64,000 bases of DNA, from assembly GCF_003014755.1 (NCBI RefSeq), contig NZ_PYAW01000002.1, positions 1,240,001-1,304,000 on the forward strand. Direction: 5' to 3'. A program made the position numbers and the translations under genes. This DNA comes from Chitinophaga niastensis. Lineage in GTDB: Bacteria; Bacteroidota; Bacteroidia; Chitinophagales; Chitinophagaceae. Positions 57,001-63,600 of this stretch are shown one piece after another (the first letter of the stretch is position 1; the number at the start of each line of letters is the position of its first letter). The notes beneath the pieces were generated by a model. That model was not told the DNA's origin and did no database searches. It saw only the letters and a list, made by a program, of their open reading frames with translations.

Positions 57001-59457
57001 TGGGAGTCGGGCGGGATGCAGTTAAGTGAAACAGCACGCACGATTATGTTACAGCAAACCGGCATCGTTCCTTTGCAGACAGCAACCGGTATAAACGCGC
57101 TATACAAAAGTCTGGCTTCCGGATTCCCGCAACTGCTGATACTGGCTGGTAACGCGCCGCAGCTGAGACAATTTTTACAGGTGCCGTCAACTCCGTTGGC
57201 ACCATTAATAGCACCATCTGATATTACCGGGTTTATATTGCAGGTGTTGTCAACAGCACTGCAGCTGTCTCCGGAAGAAATAGACCCGCATATTTCCTTT
57301 GATAAATTTGGGATAGATTCTATCATGCAGATGAACCTGATCCGTGAATGGGAAAAAATAACAGGAGAACTGCCCAAAACAATTTTATTTGAATATCCAT
57401 CTGTACAGGAGTTGTCGGCTTATTTTGAAAAACATCATCAGCATAAGTTTATTCGTTCCCGTTATAATACAGATACATTGTCTGCGGATACTGTCAGCAG
57501 TATACGCACCCGGAAAAAGAAGGAGCCTGATACGCCGGCTGAGCAGAACGAAGATATTGCTGTCATTGGCATCAGTGGGCGTTATCCTTTGTCGGATAAC
57601 CTGGAGGAATTATGGGCGCATTTAAAAGCAGGAGATAACTGTATTACCCCATTACCCCGGCACAGGTGGACGCGTTCCCTGCTGCATACACTTACCGGAG
57701 AAGCGTTATTGCAACCGGCACATAAATATTATGGCGGATTTCTCCGGGAGATCAACCACTTTGATCATCACCTGTTTGATATCCCCCCGGCCCGCGTACC
57801 GGAATTATCTCCTGAAATAAGGCTCTTCCTGGAAACGGTATGGGCTACTTTTGAAAATGCCGGTTATAGTAATCTCGCTTTACAGGATCTGCAAACTGCG
57901 GCTGAAACAGGCGTGGGTGTATTTGTAGGTTCCATGTATAATCAGTATGCCTGGAATATACCCGGAGCAGAACAGGCCGTACTTACTTCCAACGGAACGG
58001 AATGGCAGATTGCCAACCGGGTGTCTCATTTCTTTAATCTTACCGGCCCCAGTATAGCCGTTAATTCGGCTTGTTCCGGTTCATTGACTGCCATACATCT
58101 TGCCTGCGAGAGTTTACGCCAGAAAAACTGCGCTATGGCTATTGCAGGAGGAATTAATCTCACGCTGGAACCTTCCAAATATGTGGCATTACAACATGCC
58201 GGATTCCTTGGTAGCGGCCATGAGAGTAAAAGCTTCGGCGCAGGAGATGGTTATCTTCCCGGCGAAGGTGTTGGTGCAGTATTATTAAAACCGCTTTCAC
58301 AAGCATTGAAAGATAATGATAACATCCTGGGAGTTATCAAAAGTAGTTTTGTAAATCATGGTGGCGGAAGACAGATGTATACCGCGCCAGATCCCAAACA
58401 ACAGGCACAGCTGATCAGCCACGTCATCCGCAGGTCAGGTATTCATCCGTCTACCATTGGTTATGTAGAATCTGCTGCCAATGGCTCTTTACTGGCAGAT
58501 GCTATTGAGGTAGTGGCTTTACAGCAGGCCTTTGAACAATATACAGACCAACAGCATTTCTGCGCACTGGGTGCTGTAAAATCCAATATAGGTCACCTGG
58601 AAGCTGCATCAGGAATGTCGCAGCTCAGTAAAGTGTTGTTACAGATGAAGCATAAAACACTGGTGCCCTCTATTAATGCCAGCCCAAGAAATCCTAATAT
58701 AAAACTGGAACATACTGCCTTTTATTTGCAGGAATCACTCAGTCCATGGCCGGCAATAGTGGATGATACTACCGGGAAAGTGTTGCCCAGAAGGAGTATC
58801 ATCAATTCTTTCGGTGCCGGTGGTGCTTATGCAGGATTGATCGTAGAGGAGTATAATATAAACCGGCAAGAGACAGAAACGCCAACTGCACCCGGGGAAA
58901 AACAGTTGTTTGTTTTTTCTGCGGGTACATCCCGGAGCCTATGGCATTATCTGGAAAAAATGCAGCAGTACCTGGAGGAAAATTCTGCTGTACAGGTAGC
59001 GGATATAGCGCGCACCTTGCAGCAGCGTAATCAAAACCTGCCTTACCGGATAGCTGTTATTACCTCATCAGCAGAAAGCCTGCTGTCTGTGCTTCGTTTG
59101 TTATGTAGCCAGCAGGGGGTAAACGGGGATCCGGATGTTTACGTGCGGCTGGAGCCTTCCGGTGCTAAACCGCGTATTGCCGCCATAGCGCTGCAAAAAT
59201 CCATATCAGAAAAGGATTTTCCGCAATTGGCAACATACTGGATCGAAGGGAGCAATATAGATTTCAGGGGATTATCTCCTGCTGTGGGGCTGCCAGATAT
59301 TTCCCTGCCTGGTTATGTTTTTGATCATGATCTCTCCTTTGATTTCAACAATACTCCACAGGATAAAACAGAGGATATTTTTTATCAGGAGCTCCTGGAT
59401 AAAATAGCCGGCGGTACAATATCAGCAGCTGAATTTAATCAGTTGATCACATCGTGA
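46861..59457 (+). CDS. Trans-AT PKS protein 4: DH*-ACP, KS-KR-cMT-ACP, KS-DH-KR-ACP, KS0
   Basis: 4198 residues. Order: N-terminal docking segment (1-33, VERREISVEDALAEI); DH* (His57, Asn221 in place of Asp); ACP9 (Ser362, GITS); KS10 (Cys624, His759); KR6 (Tyr1434); cMT3 (near 1732); ACP10 (Ser2006); a Pro/Ala/Val-rich linker (about 2052-2090); KS11 (Cys2286, His2421); DH4 (His2758, Asp2931); KR7 (Tyr3346); ACP11 (Ser3487); KS12 (Cys3738, HGTGT His is Ala3872, hence KS0). The C-terminal docking segment is IAGGTISAAEFNQLI (about 4180-4197). It repeats the plan of protein 3: it ends in a KS0 whose module continues at the start of the next protein. Its stop codon overlaps an in-frame GTG of the next gene. 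Confidence 0.95.
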   Translation: MKMSKQIFESLFDKVERREISVEDALAEIKKMKATNGESTGSTIERYTYDEPCLKDHVIAGKQILIGATHASLAINDFFRQYPSEKCVSLQRLSYFQPVQVEKGEEARIAIIATPDQEKIPFEAKFRLNDTDEWSLAAAGILQPCITDQRTINIEQLKPLLQEFSPLEKIYTLNADAHWGNSYRTIMQLYTGQDQALSRVSLEQARSDNQHAYTLHPLISNSALLTLFPLLTTLDIAGSFLPFGIKEIRFNNDKAPENCWILVKLVKHTSEIIIFDADIINDASEVVISYTGYSLKKVRIPVSVNVPAEAPPVAVPPVAAATAAVAGLEGKVITYLLNKLRKIGGVKISGAEANLMEAGITSAQLVNIANMLADETQLELNPTLFFEYPNIKELAIFFCQEYEDTFIRLLGDMGGKTHAVRSAAETATVPPVKPTPEPLAAPAAKPAPQRQYNRGDMAVIGMHGVFAGAKNPEQFWENLREGKDLITEIPLDHWDYRPWFDENPEAKDSTYCKWGSFISDVDKFDAGFFKISPREADWMDPQLRLLLQSIYNTGEDAGYINQLRSTNTGVFVGVCFHDYLEMIAEKRYPADPYIGTGNGQTVTANRVSFYFDFKGPSIAYNTACSSSLSALHAACQALRNNECNMAFVSGVNLLFASSHYRYFCSIGALSPTGHCYSFDERANGYVPGEAVTSILLKPLEQAEKDGDRIYAVIKGSAALHGGYTPSLTAPSVVGEENVILKAWEDAGVPPETITYIEAHGTGTRLGDPIEINSLKKAFRRFTGKEQFCTVGSAKASIGHVEGASGMAGILKVILQMQHRQLPAMPNYKQLNSYIQLEKSALKINQELQEWKTAAGIPRRAGVSSFGFSGAYAHVVLEEYIAKEDASPCISAGDDFPAIIPLSARNEDRLRAQATQLLEYINGHALSETDLVNIAYTLQTAREAMDERVAFMVYSIDELREKLSAYIHNSDTLSDIFTGHAKSNKDTVAIFTGDEDLAYAIDTWITKAKYSKLLELWVKGFSFNWLKLYNGSKPRIISLPGYPFAKERYWVPEPTNLPEPETKVKERNTNKTAADTTNLLTLTPVWETTVVSKLPASPAATENVLIAGGTAAERNILLQYYPQAYLLNPAEATTADQLAAMLPQDPFTHIIWLAPQIDPVTAATAPETGLFSCFRLVKALLQKGYAATSLGWTIITRQCAAVHLQDSIDATHASVHGLAGSMAKEYPLWRIRLADIPATAILPWEQIAVLPSDADGNALAYRNEQWYRQELALLEQPATHDTLYRKGGVYVVIGGAGGIGSAWTEYMIRTYQAQIIWIGRSVRDTAIQAKLEKLSAPGITPEYVQADAASLTELTTAYHHIRSAYGTINGIIQSAIVLSDQSLANMDESIFEQALRAKAGVSVCMATVFKEEPLDFVLFFSSIISFFKTPGQSNYAAGSTFEDAFAKQLSQQWPCVVKTMNWGYWGSIGIVAGDAYRSRMAAAGMGSIEPPEAMEALEQLLTLPVDQMVLIKTIGSAGVETQLPVKERIGVLRNTIPAVLENISANISAATGLVKPPGNELLVSYRETDVLLGKLLWMQLQSLGLLHEKQFILAALQAGLQPRYHRWLEQSLVFLSGQHYLEQAGDWFTIIPRSAENPDGVWQQLLSSSEQEENKKAQLALAAIMLKALPDILSGRKLATDVMFPDASMKLVEGIYRGNTVSDYFNAVLEKTVITYITSRLQKDASQKIRILEIGAGTGGTSAGLFEQLRPYAAVIQEYCYTDLSRAFIMHAETVFAPAVPYLNCRIFDTTQPLSAQGFVAGTYDLVIASNVLHATGNIHHALRNAKALLARNGLLIMNELSIHSLFAHLTFGLLDGWWLYEDAALRIPGSPGLYPEQWERVLKQEGFANVLFPAATSHQWGQQIIAAESDGIIRQPLSASPVVLETAPVRIAVNVEAQPVVAKIHEPQVGITVEDTTAAVMHDELPEKMSLIDIRELIIEKLGIALKINAGKIDPEEPFADYGLDSITGVKLVQLINEGLQLQLLTTTIFDYSTASRLAAHLFSTCQIVVSPVAEKPVPPQAPIRPAAPVPPVTPASPVAPIAPVAHTPLQTNSRQPVFAEKVTARVLQTSEKAPVSGNEKEPIAIIGMSGRFPQSDSVGELWEHLLHGKDLVEKVTRWDLAAHDVAFADTEKALCRYGGFLRNIDRFDPLFFNISGLEATYMDPQQRLFLEEGWKALEDAGYAGSNMEGKLCGVYVGYNGGGYNQLFGNNAPAQAFWGNAAAVIPARISYYLDLQGPAIAVDTACSSSLVAIHLACQGLWTNETEMAVAGGVFIQTIPWFYLSGTKAEMLSPTGHCYTFDDRADGFVPAEGVGVVVLKRLKDALADGDHIHGVIRASGINQDGTTNGITAPSARSQERLECQVYNSFNVNPADIQLVEAHGTGTKLGDPIEFNALTNAFRKFTDKQSYCAIGSVKTNIGHAAAAAGMAGLIKVLLSLKHQQLPPSLHYVKGNASIRFEGSPFYVNTDLKDWEVTAGKKRTAVVSAFGFSGTNAHMVIEQAPELQRQHVAKPAYMIVLSAHTTIQLEERVRQLLGFCEQEPGTDCGNMSFTLLLGRKQLQHRWACVVRDMKDLVSLLRKWLDRGNVTQVYTAAIPEKDRREQPALKKYGNDCISNCRELTNVQEYTEQLSAVAELYVQGYVLDFEMLFAQEGYNRISLPTYPFGGSRYWVKTDPAASLPAVAVAADFIHPLLQRNTADLSGLRYASVFTGKEFFLADHVINDQRIFPGAAYLEMARMAVLQAMGGVLPSRRILQLKNIVWFRPVVVDQQPQTVHIALLPEEDSRISFEIYTEEKTAGTAPVIHSQGYALATESIPVPDLDLPLIKAACNRGVLSAADFYDTFRSLGFYYGPSHQCITAAYIGEERLLASLVLPVEAPAMKAPFVLHPALLDAALQASVGMAIHSGILKPSLPFAIQSLEIHRPCTAAMWAFIRYRNNAAAVQKVQLLDIDLCDEAGSICVRITGFSSRVLEEDNGEKTISTGQNIFYFQPSWKIQEAVQAPQLYDQHLVICCGPDGITAETIVSRMSGVKGITLLSQETDTATRFSEYAVQLFNTIQSLLNNRSGKKVLIQLLTDDRPSQQLNVSLSAMLKTARLENPLFIGQLIQTTVGTSLDTLVPWMEQCAQSPGDTEIRYHSGKRWVAAWEEVTLSAAPSLPWKAGGVYLITGGAGGLGELLTAGIVANTKDVTLVLCGRSALPPDKQQRINGIAAKVIYKQADVSDAQQVHALIQEIRVSYGRLDGIIHAAGVIRDNFLLKKTTAEVQEVLAPKVAGLINLDEASKDLPLDFLILFSAGAGAIGNPGQADYATANAFMDSYARYRNELVSSGQRHGKTLSVNWPLWESGGMQLSETARTIMLQQTGIVPLQTATGINALYKSLASGFPQLLILAGNAPQLRQFLQVPSTPLAPLIAPSDITGFILQVLSTALQLSPEEIDPHISFDKFGIDSIMQMNLIREWEKITGELPKTILFEYPSVQELSAYFEKHHQHKFIRSRYNTDTLSADTVSSIRTRKKKEPDTPAEQNEDIAVIGISGRYPLSDNLEELWAHLKAGDNCITPLPRHRWTRSLLHTLTGEALLQPAHKYYGGFLREINHFDHHLFDIPPARVPELSPEIRLFLETVWATFENAGYSNLALQDLQTAAETGVGVFVGSMYNQYAWNIPGAEQAVLTSNGTEWQIANRVSHFFNLTGPSIAVNSACSGSLTAIHLACESLRQKNCAMAIAGGINLTLEPSKYVALQHAGFLGSGHESKSFGAGDGYLPGEGVGAVLLKPLSQALKDNDNILGVIKSSFVNHGGGRQMYTAPDPKQQAQLISHVIRRSGIHPSTIGYVESAANGSLLADAIEVVALQQAFEQYTDQQHFCALGAVKSNIGHLEAASGMSQLSKVLLQMKHKTLVPSINASPRNPNIKLEHTAFYLQESLSPWPAIVDDTTGKVLPRRSIINSFGAGGAYAGLIVEEYNINRQETETPTAPGEKQLFVFSAGTSRSLWHYLEKMQQYLEENSAVQVADIARTLQQRNQNLPYRIAVITSSAESLLSVLRLLCSQQGVNGDPDVYVRLEPSGAKPRIAAIALQKSISEKDFPQLATYWIEGSNIDFRGLSPAVGLPDISLPGYVFDHDLSFDFNNTPQDKTEDIFYQELLDKIAGGTISAAEFNQLITS
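48226..53000 (+). other. PKS module 10: KS-KR-cMT-ACP
   Basis: KS10 has NTACSSS, HGTGT and a variant third motif (AKASIGH), and DPQLR instead of DPQQR. It closely resembles KS13, the other KS that follows a DH*-ACP, in segments such as PLDHWDYRPWFDE and GGYTPSLTAPS. KR6 and cMT3 are intact. Output: alpha-methyl beta-hydroxy intermediate. Confidence 0.82.
53020..53140 (+). other. Pro/Ala/Val-rich interdomain linker before KS11
   Basis: About 40 residues with repeating PVPP, PVTPASPVAP and IAPVAH units lie between ACP10 and KS11 of protein 4. This is the most Pro-rich linker in the window and suggests a flexible hinge between modules 10 and 11. Confidence 0.7.
53224..57450 (+). other. PKS module 11: KS-DH-KR-ACP
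   Basis: KS11 is complete (DTACSSS, HGTGT, TNIGH). DH4 has His2758, Asp2931 and DAALQ, with Gly-to-Asp in the motif (HVINDQRIFP) as in DH3. KR7 has GGAGGLG, Tyr3346 (QADYATAN) and an Asp (VIRDN). ACP11 reads GIDS. Output: alpha,beta-unsaturated thioester for the second KS0-DH* module. Confidence 0.82.
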
Positions 59458-60650
59458 AAAAGATACCAACAATGGACAAACAATTGAATTTTTTATACCA
59501 GCAGATTAAAGAAGGTAAGATCAGCACAGCACTCGCAAAAGAGCAGCTGAAAGCCTGGAAGTCGCGCTATCGTGAAGATAACGGCATCGCCGGATTAAAG
59601 CCGGAGATATATGTATATGATGAACCATTTCTGAAAGATCACCAGGTAAACGGGGAACAGGTATTGTTGGGCGTTACCAGTGCCAGTCTTGCTATCAATA
59701 CATTTTTCAGGTTGTTTCCTGATGAACGGCAGGTACAGCTGCATCATCTATCTTTTATCAAACCTTTTATCATAAAAAAAACACAACAGCTGGAAATAAC
59801 TGTTTTGCCGGTATTGCAGAAAGACCGCGCAGATATACAGGTAAGTGGCAGATATAACACTACAGTTCCGTGGGCACCGCTGGCTGCTGTGCAAATATGT
59901 AAGACAGTCTTTAAGCAGGAACATAAAAACATTACTGAAATCATGGCGGGCATGCAGTTGCTGCCTGATTTTACCTATATCTATGACGTTGATCCCGGTA
60001 TTCAACTGGGAGAAAGTTACCGGGTTATTGCTGCTTTATACGCCAATGAAAATCAGGTGTTGGCAAAGGTGGAATTGCGGAATGAATCGGAAGAGCATTT
60101 CTATGATTTACATCCGCTGTTGATCAACAGCGCTTTTCTGGCAATAACTCCTTTATTACAGGAAAAAGAACAAACGGCTTATCTGCCCTTTGGCATAAAA
60201 GATATTTATTTCAGTAAGCAAGAACAGCTGAAGAGTGGTTGGGTGCTGGCAAAACTTGTAAAGGATTCAGGAGAGATGTTTCTCTTTGATGCTACGCTGA
60301 TGGATGATTCAGGAGAAGTGTTGGCAGTGTATAATGGTTGTGCCATGAAAAAGATCCGCCCGGTTTCACCGGTAATAAATGATATGCCGGCAGCAGCGGA
60401 TCCGGCAGACCGTATTCAGGAATACCTGGTAAACCGGTTGAGTAAAATGGTCAGCAGAGAAGTATTACTGGCCCGTCCTGAAACGAATCTGATGGACCTG
60501 GGCCTGACTTCCGAACAACTGGTTGCTATGACAGAAGAAATAGCTGTAGCTGCCAACCTGGAATTGTACCCAACCTTGTTTTTTGAATATCCTAATCTGC
60601 TGGAATTAACAGCTTACTTCTGTAAAGAACATCCTTCGATTTTCACAACA
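57553..60650 (+). other. PKS module 12, split: KS0 | DH*-ACP (second predicted shift module)
   Basis: This copies the layout of module 9. KS12 has Cys3738 (NSACSGS) and ESAANGS with Ala3872 in place of His; DPQQR reads SPEIR. The next protein opens with a DH-like domain in which His57 is kept, the motif Pro is missing (HQVNGEQVLL) and Asp is Asn219 (HPLLINS). Its ACP reads GLTS (Ser347). The catalytic His has the same residue number in both DH* proteins, consistent with duplication of the whole cassette. Confidence 0.65.
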
Positions 60651-63600
60651 GATATGCCACATCCTGTTACAGGTATACAGGATATTCCTGTCCGTGAGGC
60701 TGCGCCACAGTTCAGCAATACTGCTACTAATGATAAACAACAAAACATTGAAAAGGATGATATCGCCATTATTGGCATGCATGGCATTTTCGCCGGTGCA
60801 GAAAATCTGGATCAGTTCTGGGAACATCTCCGTGACGGAAAGGATCTTGTCGGGGAAATACCGCTGGATCACTGGGATTACCGTCCCTGGTTTGATGAAG
60901 ACAGGGAAGCAAAAGATAAAACGTATTGCCGTTGGGGTAGTTTCATCAGTAATGTAGATAAATTTGATGCGGGCTTTTTTAATATTTCTCCCAGAGAGGC
61001 CGACTGGATGGACCCTCAGCTGCGATTGTTATTGCAGAGTGTATATACTACTACAGAAAATGCCGGTTATATCAACCGGCTGAGAGGAACAGATACGGGT
61101 GTGTTTGTAGGTGTTTGCTGTCATGATTACAAAGACCTTATTGCGGAAATGCAGTTGCCGGTAGATCCTTATATAGGAACGGGAAATACGCAACCCATGA
61201 TGGCCAATCGTATCTCTTTCCTCTTTGATATCACCGGACCCAGTATGGCAATAGATACTGCCTGCTCCTCTTCTTTGTTTGCATTGCACAGCGCTTGCCA
61301 GGCATTACGTAACAAGGAGTGCGGAATGGCTTTTGTATCCGGGGTTAACCTGTTGTTATCGTCTACTCATTACCGTTATTTTTCCAGTATCGGTGCTTTA
61401 TCTGCTTCGGGTCATTGTCATTCTTTTGATAATAAAGCAGACGGATATGTGCCGGGTGAAGCTATTGCCACTATATTATTAAAACCCTTGCAGGAAGCAG
61501 AAAGGGATGGAGATCATATCTATGCTGTTATAAAGGGATCAGCAGCTTTGCATGGTGGTTATACACCTTCTTTGACAGCTCCCAGCATAGCAGGAGAAGA
61601 AAATGTAATTCTGAAAGCATGGGCCAGTGCAGGCATAGCACCTGAAACATTGGGTTACATTGAAGCACATGGTACCGGCACCAGATTAGGTGATCCTATA
61701 GAGATCAATAGTCTTAAGAAAGCATTTAAACGTTTTACAGGCAAGGAGCATTTTTGTGCGGTAGGATCCGTGAAATCCAACATAGGACATACAGAAGGCG
61801 CCGCCGGAATTGCTGGTATCCTGAAAGTGGTGCAACAACTGCGGCACCGCCAGATACCTGCTATGCCACATTTTAAGGAACTAAATTCCTATATACAGCT
61901 GGATAATTCACCGCTTTATATTAACCGGCAACTGGAAGAGTGGAAAAGCCCGGATGGTATGCCAAGGCGTGCGGGAGTGAGCTCTTTTGGTATTGCCGGC
62001 GCTTACGCGCACGTAGTGGTAGAAGAATATAATCAGCCGCAAAAAACGTTGCCACCTGTTACCGGACAACCGGTGATCATTGCGCTGTCTGCCAAACGAA
62101 CGGATAGCCTGCAGACAAAGGTGCTACAGCTGTTGCAGTATATCCGTCACCAACAATTCAATGATCAGCACCTGCCCGGCATTGGGGCTACTTTGCAGTT
62201 ATACCGCGAAGAAATGGATGAGCGTATAGCCTTTTCCGTTAGTTCCATAAGTGCGTTGATAGAAAAACTGACAGTTATTGCCACAGGTAAGGAATGGCCA
62301 TCAGGCATTTACAGCGGCAGGTCTTTGAAGCGTATTTCAAAGGAAGAAAGTATGCGGGAATGGATCAGTAAAGGTGTTTATGATGAGCTGGCCGGTTTTT
62401 GGGTGAATGGAGGTTATGTTGACTGGCGCTTGTTATACAATGGTCATGCACCGCAGAAAATTATGCTGCCGTCCTATCCTTTTGCGGGGGAACGTTACTG
62501 GATACCGCTGGAAGATGCCAGGACCAGCAACAACAGCAGCCATACGGTATTGCACCCTTTGGTACAGCAGAATACTTCCGGTTTGTCGGGGTTGCGTTTT
62601 TCTGCCACCTTCAACGGAACGGAATTTTTTATAGCTGATCACGTGGTATCCGGGCAAAAAATATTACCCGGTGTCGCTCATTTCGAAATGGCACGTGCTG
62701 CTATCGCCTTAGCCATCCATGCAAAGGAAAATGAGTATAATATATCCCTGAGAAATGTTGTATGGATTCAACCTGTGCTGGCAGCGAAGGAGCCGGTAAC
62801 AATACATATCAGGCTATTCCCTGAAGATGCATCCCGGATTGCATTTGAGATTTACAGTGAGCCGGATGCAGGAAAGGAGGATGTTATTATACATAGCCAG
62901 GGACATGCCATTATACAGTCAGCTGTAAACCTGCCATCACTGGATATTGAGGTTGCGTTGCAACAATGCAGTCAGCGTATGCTGACTGCAGAGGATTGTT
63001 ATTCCAGGTTGCAGGGCATTGGTTTTTTTCATGGGAAAAGTTACCAGGCAGTACAAAAAGTATATGTAGGAGAAACAACGGCGCTAGGCGAGCTTGCCTT
63101 ACCTGAAATGGTGGCAGATAGCTTGTTGGCGTTTGTATTGCACCCTGTTATGATGGATGCTGCATTGACGCCTGCCCTGGGGCTGATGATGGCACCGGGA
63201 AGCAATAATTCACTAAGACTGGCACTGCCTTTTGCCTTGGATGAGCTGGAAGTATGTGGTCGCTGTACATCGGCCATGTGGACTTTAATCAGCAGTGGCA
63301 GTGCGCCGGAAGACCAGGTACAGAAACTGGATGTACTCCTGTACGATGACAAGGGCAATTTGTGTGTAAGCATGAAAGGACTTTCTTTCAGGGCTACCGA
63401 AAACGGAACAACCTCCGTGCTTCCTGAAGCCACCGGTACGTTGCTGCTGGAGCCGCAATGGGTGGAGCAGGTGGTATCTTCCCAAACAAATACAGCAAAT
63501 GGTTTTGCAGCACATCATGTTATCTTTTGTGAAAAAGAAATGATGTTGCCGGAATACATCATGCAGCGTATGCCAGGTGTATCATGTATTTCATTGTTTG

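Noticed and set aside
59454..59471. GTG start for protein 5 overlapping the previous stop
   Set aside because: It is in frame and possible, but ATG 59472 gives an N-terminus that lines up with protein 4 (catalytic His57 in both).
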